Positions 11,578 to 22,829 of a stretch of DNA of 64,000 bases are shown piece by piece. The stretch's first letter is position 1; each line of letters begins with the position of its first letter. Made by a program: the position numbers and the translations under genes. The stretch comes from Stenopsyche tienmushanensis. Its lineage: Eukaryota; Arthropoda; Insecta; Trichoptera; Stenopsychidae. The notes under the pieces were generated by a model, which was given only the letters and a program-made list of their open reading frames with translations, did not search any database and was not told where the DNA came from. The stretch spans positions 248,001 to 312,000 of the forward strand of contig WACJ01000274.1 of NCBI GenBank assembly GCA_008973525.1. The letters run 5' to 3'.

Positions 11578-12352
11578 AGGTCCATGATTTTGATCCTAAA
11601 AGTGACCCTTTTTCGAAAGAAATCTATTTTTTTACGTCCATGATTTTGATCCTAAATGTGACCATTTCCCGAAAGAAATCCATTTTTTTACGTCCATGAT
11701 TTTGATCCTAAAAGTGACCATTTCCCGAAAGAAATCCATTTTTTTACGTCCATGATTTTGATCCTAAAAGTGACCATTTCCCGAAAGAAATCCATTATTT
11801 TACGTCCATGATTTTGATCCTAAAAGTGACCCTTTCCCGAAAGAAATCCATTTTTTTACGTCCATGATTTTGATCCTAAAAGTGACCCTTTCCCGAAAGA
11901 AATCCATTTTTTTACGTCCATGATTTTGATCCTAAAAGTGACCCTTTCCCGAAAGAAATCCATTTTTTTACGTCCATGATTTTGATCCTAAAAGTGACCC
12001 TTTCCCGAAAGAAATCCATTTTTTTACGTCCATGATTTTGATCCTAAAAGTGACCCTTTCCCGAAAGAAATCCATTTTTTACGTCCATGATTTTGATCCT
12101 AAAAGTGACCCTTTCCCGAAAGAAATCCATTTTTTACGTCCATGATTTTGATCCTAAAAGTGACCCTTTCCCGAAAGGAAATCATTTTTTTTACGTCCAT
12201 GATTTTGATCCTAAAAGTAACTATTTCCCGAAAGAAATCTATTATTTTACGTCCTAGATTTTGATCCTAAAAGTGACCATTTCCCGAAAGAAATCCATTT
12301 TTTTACGTCCATGATTTTGATCCTAAAAGTGACCATTTCCCGAAAGAAATCC
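11578..12352 (+). repeat. Satellite array, 14 units of 56 bp
   Basis: The core GATTTTGATCCTAAAAGTGA recurs 14 times at a spacing of about 56 bp. Each unit also contains CCCGAAAGAAATCCA and TTTTTTTACGTCCATG. Units differ by only a few substitutions (CCATTTCCC versus CCCTTTCCC) and by the length of the T run. The last units are more diverged, as usual for array edges. The same repeat in reverse orientation lies at 49182-49394. Confidence 0.95.
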
Positions 12353-12359
12353 AAGAATC

Positions 12360-14706
12360 CTTTTTTGAAGAAATTGCGAAAAAACGACCCCAAATGAAGA
12401 TGAAAAAAGTTTAATGTGAAAAAATATCCTATGAACTTATTGAGTGATGTGCTATGAAGTTCTCAATTTTTTATTCCTTTCATTCGAAGGATCTTAATTA
12501 AAAAAAATACATCTAAATTTATTAGGAAAACCATAAAACTTTATTTATGCTTCTTAGTGTAAAATGCTTAATAACTTCATAATTTCTATCTGCACAGAGT
12601 TATGGATTATCAAAGTGCCATTTATATACATATGCCTTACTTTTTGCATTAAATTTTACTTTTGCATTAACAAAATGCATCAAATATCGCCTGACCCATG
12701 TTTTTGATGGATGAGATAAATTCATCATAGATTTTAATAGATTCGTCATCAACCTTATTCAAATTCTATCGCAATAATTCCCTAAAGATCTAAATATTTA
12801 GAAAAAACGTTTTAAAGAGTTTCATTAAAATATTTAACGGTCATATATTAATATTAAGTCGACTTGACTCAATCTAAAAATCATAATTCGGAAGGGACAT
12901 TGTGAATTTATTATTCCATCCGATATTCTTCCTGTAATGAGCTTTAAACTTTGTGCCTTACTAACTTTGAAAAACCGCTGATGTACGACGACTGAATACA
13001 ACCATGATGCTCTTATAAATGAGGAATAAACGAGATAACTTCGATGAGGAAGCGATCAATACAGACGAATCACCTGTATTATTAATCGCAGTTCATCTCC
13101 GAAGTTGATGCAATATTGAATTTCCCATTTTTCGAAGATAGTTCAAATATTATCCTTTTAATTTAAATTCGGTATTTTTTTTACATCCAGGATCATCTTA
13201 TCTCATTCGGCCCGATGAGATATATTTTCGCTGCGCGATTTCCCACTTTTCTCCTTCCGTTTCCGCTTATAAACTTCTCTTCCTTTACAAATGCAAAATA
13301 ATTTAACGGCGCACGCCAAATAAAACTGCCGTAAATTGGACGAAAATAAGATGAAAACAAGTAGATTATGTCCAAAATAAAATTTATGGGGTACCCCGAG
13401 AAGGACAGGGGAAAAATATAACACAGTAACAGTGAAACACATCCATTTCAGACAACATCCTTTTAACAAAGCCGTTAATTCTAAATGGTGTGTGTGTAAT
13501 GCTGGCAAGTCTTTATACATCCCTCCTTTTGAGTTTTCTTTTTTCAAAAGATTCCCCTAGATGTATTAATTCGCGTTATATACAAGTATTACGCGAATTG
13601 GATAAAGAATTAATTCTGGAGATATAAAATATTCCATGTGTGATACGTAATGCTGTAGATAGGTTGCCATAAATGAAATGCTTGGAGATGAGATAAGAAA
13701 TCTGGGAAGAAAAACAATTTTAAGTCTTCCATTATTTATCATGTGAGAAAATATATTTTTTCATACATGGAATATAAAAAACAAATCTTGAATAAAGCAT
13801 GAATGTTTAATACGTACGGGAATTTCTCATATCATGTAACTGGAAATGAGTACATTTGTTTGCTTTCATCGAGGTTTCTAAAACGTTTTCATCAAATTGT
13901 TACGAAAGAGTTAAAAAAAACCTTACTATTTCAAAGATATATCAATAATGAATCAAAGTTCTAGTTTTTATTTCATTCACAGCCAATCAACTAATCGACC
14001 CAAGTTTTGATGAAAATGTTACATGGTTTGGGCTTTTCAAAAAGAAATACACACAAGAAGCGAAGCTATGAAAGAAGTTCGAACTTCAAAGTACGCCAAA
14101 AAGTGATGAAACGAAACGATACATCAAATGCTCGCTCCGCATTATTAAAAGTGAATTTTCTCGTCGATTTTGAAAAGGCGAAATCCGATGAAATGAGTAA
14201 TTAAAAGTGAATTTAGTGGCAGGAGCTTCTGAATCGTACTTTCGAGTGTAGGGAATGAGACCAATAAGCGATCCCTTTGAGAGCGAAAAGAGCCCAGTGA
14301 ATAAATTGAACAAATCGAATATTTCAATAGTGGTTGGCCCCTGTGCAAAGGGCGAGCAACGGCCCTGGTCAGCTCGATCCATCATTATATTCCTTTTGAG
14401 TGATCGTCCAACCGTTAGGGACCCTGCTGACCCTCAATTTGTCTCCGGGCATGAATTTACTAGACATGATTTCGCAATTGTAGTGCTATTCTATTACTAA
14501 GAGGAAGGAATCTTATTTTTCAATCGTAAACCAACACTCCTTTTTATGGTTTTCTCACTCTTTACAATCGCAAATCCATATTTTTTCATATATTTACTTA
14601 TTTTTATTTGATAATAACTAATACCCAGCGCGTTCCTGCCACAGAAGTAATAGTTCTAAAAATATCTTGTTTAATTATGACTGATATTTTGTTGGTTTTA
14701 TTATAA
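12360..14706. other. Non-coding sequence; short inverted repeat
   Basis: No gene recognised. A 9-bp inverted repeat AATTCGCGT...ACGCGAATT lies at 13569-13599. Open frames at 13203-13547 and 14086-14385 have no recognisable domain and are not called. Confidence 0.45.
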
Positions 14707-14996
14707 ATATGAACATCGATTTTTATATATAAAATCTACTTAAAGTTAACTGCACTATACCTATATTATTTAAAAAAGTGCAAACAATAAGTTAGAAAAG
14801 TTTTATCGCAATCGAATGAACGGTATGGCAGCACATTATATACAGACAAACAAACATTGATTTTTATATATTAGACTATGCTTATGTTACTTGCGAAATT
14901 CTTAGTAATAAGTGGACAACGTTTTATTGCAATCCAATGAACGGTATGACAGCGCATTTCGAACGAACAAAACCCAATTCATTTTTATATATTAGA
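14707..14996 (+). repeat. Dispersed repeat A, copy 1 (internal dimer)
   Basis: This block of about 290 bp matches 25801-26096 along its whole length, with scattered differences. It is itself two related halves: each begins GATTTTTATATAT and carries GTTTTAT(C/T)GCAATC followed by GAACGGTATG(G/A)CAGC. ACAAACAAACATT links the halves. A third, single-half relative is at about 51485-51600. I saw no terminal inverted repeats or target duplications, so the class is unknown. Confidence 0.75.
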
Positions 14997-15310
14997 TCAT
15001 AGAAAATGAGCTCCACAATTTCATAAAATATATTTGAAAATATAAGAATTAAATAGCATTTATTTTCCAGATTAGCGTTGACCTCCTCCTATGCTCCTGT
15101 GCTTGAGTATATGTGAGCTTAAAATTTAAACGTGCAAGAAAGAAAAACAGAAAGTCGACTGGTAGCCTTGGCCGCAGAAATATGGATTCTTCTCCTGTAC
15201 TTTTGTAACGGATGGCTTTTCGAGTTAAATAAAGATTCTGTTTATATAAACACCTTTTCATCACCACATCATGCATAATTTAAGCAGCACTTTTTTCAAC
15301 TTGTCTATAA

Positions 15311-16095
15311 TACGAGGCGTATCCTAAAAGTAAGTGTACTGTGACAATAACGGACTGTGTTTTGTTTTTTGTTTTTTAAGGGTTGACCAAACTGAGTAGT
15401 ATGAGGAGATCTCCTGAAAAAGCAAACAAAGCAAGAACATGGTAGTAAGTGAATTCACGTCGTAGTATCCATTTGCGTGGAAGAAGTCGGTAAGAAATCC
15501 CGCCAAGTGCGAGCGAGTCAATAGCGCCCGCGAGTTTCTTGCGCGACTTGATTTAGAAGGTGAGGATTTTCTGAGCTCTATAATGTCTGGAGATAAAAAG
15601 TGGGTGGCTCATTACATGTCTGAGTCAAAAAGACAGTCGTCATAGTAGTGTCACACCAATTCTGAATCTGCCAAAAAATTCTAAACCTTAAAAACCTCAA
15701 ATAAGCATTCAAAATAAAAGGAAGGAAATGCTGATGAGAGGAGTGTGCTTGTTGCACAACAACGCTCGTCCTCACACAGCCTCAGCCACTAAGACGCTCT
15801 TGGACTTATTTGGTTGGTATTTTTAGAACCATCCCCCGTAATCTCCTGACTTGGCATCTTTTTCCCTCCCTGAAAGAACACATGGGTGGAATTAAAATTT
15901 CAACTGACGAGTTGCATGATGCAGAAAGTGGTTTTGAAGTGGGAGAAAGTTCTTCGTGGAGGGCATAAAGAAGCTTGTGTCACGGCTCACCAGATACATT
16001 AAACGACAATATCCTGTTTTTTTTTTAATTTCAAATACACTTTTTCTAAAAAAATATAAAAATTCAGTACACTTACTTTCGGGATATACTTCGTA
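15311..16095 (+). pseudogene. Mariner-like transposon, truncated transposase
   Basis: Terminal repeats of 31 bp pair TACGAGGCGTATCCTAAAAG with its reverse complement at 16065-16095, about 27 of 31 positions, and TA ends fit the mariner target site. Between them the plus strand reads RDFLARLDLEGEDFL, MSGDKKWVAHYMSESKRQS, RGVCLLHNNARPHTASATK and KTLLDLFGW. This is the catalytic core of a mariner transposase, a DDD/E integrase-fold enzyme that cuts and pastes at TA. The first catalytic Asp is kept (SGDKKW) but the second has become Asn (LLHNN for LLHDN). The N-terminal DNA-binding half is missing, several stops interrupt the frame, and the length of 785 bp compares with about 1.3 kb for intact elements. 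Confidence 0.85.
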
Positions 16096-16309
16096 TTATA
16101 ATTTTATAATCTTGTACGGTTTCCGTTAAAGTTGTACATTCAGTACATGATGAGTGGTAGTGAAATGTACAACTTTCTCATGTTCTGCTTTGGATTTCAT
16201 TCAATTTAGGTCTTCGCTTTCCGTACCATTTCTAGGGAAGTTTTAATTTCACTTCACAAAATATCTAGCACTCGGTTTTATGCATATTTATTGTATCATA
16301 AATAAATAA

Positions 16310-16700
16310 AATTAATTGGGGTACCCTCGCCTTTTATGATAGCAGCGATTCTTTTCAGGAGTTTACTGACTTGCTGTTCCACTTCCTAGATATCTCATTC
16401 GACTCGTGCTATAGGATGTCTTTCACATTTCTTTGGATATTATTGAGCGATCCCGAATCTTACGCTTCAGTATACGTCATATATGCTCTATTGGATTTTG
16501 ATCCGTGGTTATTTCGGGAGATTCCACGCCAAATATCATATAAACCACTCTATGCTGCTTATTTGTAACATGATGTATTCGATTCAGATTTGCAATAATT
16601 GCCAGAATGAGTGTCAATGTCATATCATGTGTATTTATCAATTTGATGCCTCCCCTACAATGCTTAATCGTTCCTCTATAGATAATTGTCGATGTCTTAA
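16310..16700 (-). pseudogene. Tc1-like transposase with central deletion
   Basis: On the minus strand the N-terminal motif RHRQLSIEERLSIVGEAS (16648-16698) resembles the first helix-turn-helix of Tc1 transposases. About 150 bp further on come NPIEHI (16478-16500), carrying the final catalytic Glu, then LKRKIRDRS and EISRKWNS, ending in a VIKG-like tail near 16317. The centre, with the first two catalytic Asp residues, is gone. Stop codons and frame changes occur within what is left. A Tc1 transposase is normally about 340 residues; fewer than half remain. Confidence 0.65.
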
Positions 16701-18109
16701 ATTATTATTTTCAGAAGGCTTCTTTCTTTATTGTGATTCACTCATGCATTATAACTTTTGCGCGCCAAATTCAAATTGACTATTATCCTCAATCAAGATT
16801 AGAGGGGATAAAGAACCAAAACAAGGGGTTTAATACATTTGGCCATAGTTATACTTTGAATGGATTTATGATGCACAATTATTGGATTGGGAAAATGTTT
16901 CTTTTCAGTTGTTTTTTTTAATATATTGTTCAGTGAATCGCGGTGGAAAAGTGTGAGGGATTAAAGAGAAATTGTTATGAGGTCTCCCCGATGAGCGACA
17001 CATTCCAAGCTCATTTTGCATGCTATTTTTCGCTTCGTTGAGCCATATACTTCCACAAAAGCACAATAGGAGCATATATCAAAGGATGATATTTTACAAT
17101 TGAGACGTCCAAATATATGAAGGATTTCAGAATTTCGCACGACTTGGCGCTCCTCCATTACATTTGCGAGATAAAGGGGAGGCGGCAAACGTGTCTTAAA
17201 AATAAATGTATGTTCTTTGATACATTATCTCGTGTTGCTTCGTCTAGGGCTCTAAATAAAATTGTATTCTCGGCTGTTTTTCATACGTGATACACGGCCT
17301 CCAGATTGTTGGGAGAAATCACCGGCTCTTTTTCGATTATCATAAATTGCCTTTAGAGCGGGCCGACACTGCCTTCCATCATAAACAGATAAAAACCTGA
17401 AATATTTTCCAGTTTATTCCCTCTTCATCATGGCAAAACAAAAGGCGAACAGCAGGCTCAGAATAAAATGGCCCCACTCGAAACAATCCCAAGAAAAACA
17501 GGTAGCTTTACGACTTCGCCACCAGATAACTGGTACACAATACCAAACAAACCCACCAAATGATTTTTTATTCAAAAGAAAACATAAATTATTCATGCCG
17601 ACGGAGTAAACACGAGTTTTAAGAATTGTTTCACATGTATCACGCAATGAAAATATAAAATATCGGGGCTTAATTTGGGAGAGTTATCGTCCAAACTTCA
17701 AGCCATGAATTAATAATAATTCGAAAACAGAGTCATTCAGTGTACATGTATTTTTGTGCCACTCGCTTATTTTTTGCGGATTTAAGCCCCGAAAGTAATC
17801 CATGTATTTTTAAAATATCCTTGGACAGAAAACTTGTTCATACATAAATTTCAATGTTTTTACGTACATTATTATGCCGTGACATTTCAATGTAGCCGAG
17901 TGAAATAAAGCCACTTTTGTAAGCAATCTCATTCCTCATCTCGAAACGAGCATTTATTACATCAATTATTTTATTAAAAACGCTGTCATATAATTTCCAT
18001 AGCTTAAAAGGCTTCATAGTATTAAATTTGCAAAGATAACTTTATAAGATAAGATAAGTTTTTTTAAATAATATACACAATCTAAAATAATAATATCTAT
18101 AGAAATGCA
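16701..18109. other. Non-coding sequence without recognised features
   Basis: No recognisable gene or repeat. The stretch 16960-17190 is somewhat GC-richer, with an unrecognised open frame on the minus strand. Confidence 0.4.
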
Positions 18110-19027
18110 TTAAGGCGTCTTCTCACTTTACAAATTTAAAAAAAATCGATTTTTATTTTATTTTAAATTTTGAAATTACATATTTTCAAAAATGTTATAT
18201 CGAAATTTCATAAAGATCAGACGAGTCTAACTACATTTTTGGGCGACCGTTAGGTGACTACCTGAGAGCACCATGATATTCAGACTCATGGTGCAAGTAC
18301 AAGAAAGTGGTGAAAAACAATCAGATAGAAACTTTTAAACATCCTTCTGCTCTAGCTGAGAATGTTCACAAGGTTTTGAAACCAATTTATGAAGATCTTC
18401 GGAGGAAATACCCAAAATAACAACGAGTGTTTCAACAGCTGTGTCTGGGCAATTTTTCTGCAACCAAAACTTTAAACGCGTTTATCTCAAAACAAGGTTT
18501 TTCGGTGGCTTGTTGATGAAATTTCAGAAACTATCCGGCCGATTGTCATGTAATTTGAATGACACATTCTTCATAGTTATGGCTATAGCGCATATCATCA
18601 GATTTTTGAAATTTTGATTTTAAGTAAATTTTTTTTACAAAAAACTGCAAAAAAAACGCGTTTTTTTTTACTTTTTCGTAAAACGTGCGCCATTTTGTTA
18701 TTTTCGCAAATATCAAAAATCTGATGATATGCGCTATAGTCACTGATATACTGAATCTAAAACTGTTTTATTTTTTTGTTTCAAATGACCCATCTCGAAG
18801 ATACCATCAACAAGCCACGAACATAACATTTCTACACGGGTTTTTCGATGCTACTGTTTTATTATAATAATTGTTCAAAAATATAAAAATAATTTTTTTT
18901 CATGTACTTGAAAGATGTGTTTATTACATAAGATCTATTTTATCTTATAATTTTTAGCGAAAATCCTCGAAAAAAAATCGTGAAAATAGCCTATTTTTGA
19001 GGCGCCTAAAGTGAGAAGACGCCTTAA
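18110..19027 (+). mobile_element. Kolobok-like element with perfect TIRs and TTAA target site
   Basis: TTAA followed by GGCGTCTTCTCACTTTA at the left end is matched by the exact reverse complement ending in TTAA at 19027, a 17-bp perfect TIR with a four-base duplication. Inside, the plus strand encodes SWCKYKKVVKNN, TFKHPSALAENV, LKPIYEDL and, in another frame, GNTQNNNECFNSCVW. These match the conserved C-terminal part of a transposase family in animals (CLGG-TQN-NE-FN...W) that I associate with Kolobok, whose target site is TTAA. A frameshift separates EDL from GNTQN. The 3' half is a fold-back: CTATAGCGCATATCATCAGA at 18583 pairs perfectly over 27 nt with 18713-18739. Confidence 0.7.
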
Positions 19028-19402
19028 TATGGAGTAATATGACCCAGAGTTCATCTTATTCTATTTGAAAGGAAGATTGAAGAATTATTGACTCTTTGGA
19101 ATTTGGAATTTATACAAGGAACATGAATTAATATTAAAAATATCGTCTTAATTTAAAATGCTTTGCAAAACCGACCATTTACGATGCGATGCGCCTCGAG
19201 AGGTTCGAGAGAAAAGTTTTGAGAAAATAATTCTGACATCTCCAGGACAAGACTTCAGGCTCCGAATCCATGCGATACAATAGAGAATCATCAGCAAAGC
19301 GTCAATTACTAGCTTTGTCCGATGCCGGCACACCGAATACCCCGAAAAGTGTTTGATTTTGAACCGAGTGGCAGCAGACACATCGGAAGATCTCGGTTAC
19401 CC

Positions 19403-19447
19403 TAGGTCGGCAGGAGCGGCTCGCGAGCCGCATGCGGCTCTTTGCAT
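19403..19447. mobile_element. Diverged hAT terminus related to the 1.8-kb MITE
   Basis: GGTCGGCAGGAGCGGCTC, followed by GAGCCGCATGCGGCTCTTTG, aligns with the left end of the hAT MITE at 1785. It lies next to the 3' side of a minus-strand mariner relic. No second end was found. Confidence 0.5.
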
Positions 19448-19539
19448 AGACGTTTGCGTTTATTAGATCGCTATCATTCTAATTCATTCATTCACAGGTT
19501 TTTGAGCTTTTAAATTCATCTTTAGAAAAATTATTTTGG

Positions 19540-20010
19540 TTTACGACTTAAGTTGTCATAAACAACCCATTTCCCAGTCACAATTCGGTGCAAAAAAGTA
19601 TGAACTTTTTGTCTTGACAACAAAACTTTTGCACGTGTTTCGTCGCTCTTCTTCGTTATCGTCGGACAGTTCGTGCAGCATCCAAACCCCCATTTAATTC
19701 GTTTTCCTGATACGTTTTAAGCGCTTTTAAACTGTCGACCATGGTGAATGCATTCTCTGGGATGATTTTTCGATTCTTAATTGAGGATAGGTTTTCACAT
19801 ATGTCGTCGTCAAAATGTGATGGTTTTCCAGTTCTAGAGGTATTTTTCAAACATCGGTTACACGATGTAAATTTTGAAAACCAGAATCTACATGTCGTAA
19901 TAGTAATACTTCACCATAAATTTAATTTATGGCTTTTGTGGCTATGTTGGCGATCAACCCCTGATCGAAAAACAGCAGCATATAATGCCATAGAATGATG
20001 GTCGGTTTTG
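19540..20010 (-). pseudogene. Mariner-like transposase, N-terminal half
   Basis: Reading down the minus strand: HYMLLFFDQGLIANIATKAI and then IYGE (the first helix-turn-helix region), RTGKPSHFDDDICENL (the linker and second helix-turn-helix), MVDSLKAL, and FLHRIVTGKWVVYDN. This is the N-terminal two thirds of a mariner transposase in collinear order. The catalytic signature TGDEKW is reduced to TGKW, so the first catalytic Asp and the following Glu are deleted. Several stops and frame changes are present and the rest of the catalytic domain is missing. No TIR pair was found. Confidence 0.75.
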
Positions 20011-21549
20011 GGCTTTGACATTTTACCCTCAACATTTTTTTACTCGTTAATATTACTAAACAATAGTTCTTAAAAAATACAGAGGCACTGTCTTCTTCGT
20101 GTCTGGACACAAACTAAGTTCAACCCTTTGCGGACATATTAAATTTGGACATGGGTGTCGGGTGATGGTCGAAATTAATTTCCATTGAAAGAGCAATGAT
20201 GCAAAACATGCAAGATTATGAAGGACAAACAAGATTTATCAATTCTTTATTGACATTAGATTTATTTCTTTTTCTATTTTTCTATATAATTCTATTTTTT
20301 TTATGCCTGTATTTTTCCCCACCTTTTCAATATCGATGGCATGGCGAGGAAAATGTTTGAATCGAATGTATGATTGGGAATATTATCTTTGAATTGACAT
20401 TAAGGATATATTATTGCAATTAAAAAAGATCACTTACATCTTAAAAAACCACATGTGCTTCCCAAGCATCAAATAATTCATCAATATGAAGAAAAATATG
20501 TGTTTTCGAACGAATTTTACGATTTCTGAAAATGATCGAGTCCAACGACATAATGCCCAATGCTTTTGTGCTCAGACCACGGAGAAGAAAGTACAAAGCG
20601 GTTCATAAATAATTTATCGCAGTTTTTACATATAACGCTTTAGATGTGAATCCCAGTGTTGTTCTGACGTTTGACCGCGTCTGAAGCGTTCCCCGATTTA
20701 TCGCCGTATCGCCAGGAAACATGCGTTACAATCCCAAACGGCTTCGGCAATAACCGTTAAAACCGTACCGTAAATCAACTTTTATTGTTTACAAGTGTTA
20801 TCATTTTTTTCCTGTATTTTTTTTGTTCAGCAGTTGCCTTTCATATAACACCCGGAACGAAAACAGCACCCTGATATATTCCGAAGAGCGAATTAACAAC
20901 GTTATATTTCATCCGCGTGGAAGCCGTGACACTACAATATCGCTGGCTGTATTGCGAAACACTCGAAAAAATATTCGACGACTTCATACCGCGTAGTCAA
21001 CTGTGCCACGATGCTTTATTTATAAAAATACATTGGGGGTGATATATTTTAAGTACGGCGACGATACGTTGAAGCTTTCCACCTCGCATGTGCACACATA
21101 AAACATAATTTTCCACATTAGCATTCGTTGTAAACGAGGGTATAAGTCACAATACGCTAAAATTTTCTAAAGCTTAAATGACGACTTCATAAAATATCAG
21201 CTTTTACATAAAACATGATAAAAACTATAATACAAGAACTTCAAAATGAGATGATGAATATGTTATGAAGAAATATTTCCTTTCGTGAATAGTCGTCATC
21301 TTCGAAAGACCTCAAATCAATACCATACCGACATCAAGTATGACTATCAGATTTTTAGTTTGTAAATTATTATATTTAGCATAATCGAATCAAATGATGA
21401 ATCCTATACATAACGTGTAATATTGCGTTTGAATACTAGAATACTTGAATATTTTTCGGTCAAGTGGTCATAAATCTACTAAAATATTGAAATGTGTCAA
21501 AGCTATATTTACAAAATAATGCTGTCGATAATAAATTTATTATTAAATA
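20011..21549. other. Non-coding sequence without recognised features
   Basis: No gene recognised. AACCCTTTGCGGAC at 20123 looks like a piggyBac-type end but has no partner. Confidence 0.4.
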
Positions 21550-22829
21550 TTAACCCTTTGCATTCAAGACCCTTTTTCGCGCGGCGAACTAGTAAATCGA
21601 GACATTTCGCACCACTTTTGGCGAATTTCTTAAAATCATTACACACACTAATTAATGTACAAAATTTTTATATTTTAACATTCTATATATATTTACACCT
21701 ATACAAACAAACGTTACAATTATATGTGGTTTGATGTTTTTTGCCGGCTCTGTTTCTTTAAGAACAGACTTTGCGATCCTTTCTAACTCCTGTTAAATGC
21801 TTATAGGGATCAAAAACTTAGTAGTCTTTCTGCCACGACTGTCAAATTCAAATTAGTGCCGAATAAGCAGTCCAGTTTGTGGTTGCAGACTAATTTCAGA
21901 TAAGAAAATCTTACATCTATTTGAAGAAGTGTCATTTTATACTTCATAAGATTACACAAAGGAGCGTAGGGACTAGAGAATTCTGAGCCAAAATTTCAAT
22001 CCCGAGATTTCAAGAATTACATTGATAAATTTGATCAAAAATTATTTATAAGTCAATTTGTTTAATATAAATAATAACTTGAAGGCGAAAGAATTTTATT
22101 TATTCAAGAAAAGATAAAAACACGATTCAAAAATAGATAAAAAAGATACTAAAAAATTCAAATATCATTTAGTTTCGATCTGATTTTGGAAGCCAAGCAA
22201 CTTGCTGTTGAAAATGCAAGCTCAGTCTCCACACTCGTTGGAGGTATTGTCATCAAATATTTAAATGCTACTTCGAGTTGATGACCGCGTTTTTGAATAA
22301 CACCATCAATGTGACTTTCCGCTGAGACACGGACTAAAACTCGCGGCGAAATTCCCGATTTCCCGACAAATTATTTATTTCCGTCGCTGCAGATGAATAC
22401 TTATATACTATAATACTTTGATGTGATTCGTAATTATATTACGGAGGAATACGAAAATTCTGAAGCCCGTATCTATTATATTTCATATCGATATTCCCTT
22501 TATTAGAGTCGAGGTGTAGTAAATACATCACCGGTAGGGAAAAGTTAATATAATTTGAAAAACATATATGTACTGTATATATCTATACATATTGTATATT
22601 AGACAGTTACTGCTCCTAGGCATCACTTAAGCGCCCCAATTAGTAGTTACGCCACGCCCGGGATTCATTAGCACCCAAAACTGTCCGGAATCCCGGGATT
22701 CCCATGATTGAATTCGCTAAAGAGACCCACTTCAAAGGAATTAAATGTAAACGGTTATTGCCGTGCATCGAGTTTCTGGATCAAACCGAGTGGTGAGTGA
22801 GAGTCACCTCTCGAGTGCAAAGGGTTTAA
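21550..22829. mobile_element. piggyBac-like MITE, host of a nested hAT
   Basis: The left end TTAACCCTTTGCATTCAAGA and the right end, read inward as TTAAACCCTTTGCACTCGAG, form an imperfect TIR next to TTAA. TTAA plus CCCTTTG is a common piggyBac-type terminus in insects. No transposase remains. The hAT copy at 21974-22704 lies wholly inside; without it the element would be about 550 bp. Confidence 0.6.
21974..22704 (-). mobile_element. hAT element copy (minus) with C-terminal transposase remnant
   Basis: Low end TAGAGAATTCTGAGCC and high end GGGATTCCC correspond to the TAGGGAATCC termini of the better copy at 34293. The minus strand encodes HQLEVAFKYLMTIPPTSVE, then ELAFSTASCLASKIRSKL, the C-terminal dimerisation region of hAT transposases (family pattern IP-TSVE-ERAFS). 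Relative to the 34293 copy the sequence beyond AATCCCGGG near 22660 is deleted. The rest of the transposase is absent, so the element is non-autonomous. Confidence 0.75.

Noticed and set aside
11578..12352. CRISPR-like array
   Set aside because: Units are contiguous 56-bp tandem repeats without unique spacers; a eukaryotic satellite.
13203..13547. 114-codon minus-strand frame with hydrophobic stretches
   Set aside because: Composition is that expected of T-rich non-coding DNA; no domain or conserved pattern.
20123..20136. AACCCTTTGCGGAC as a piggyBac end
   Set aside because: The TTAA is degraded and no partner end was found.
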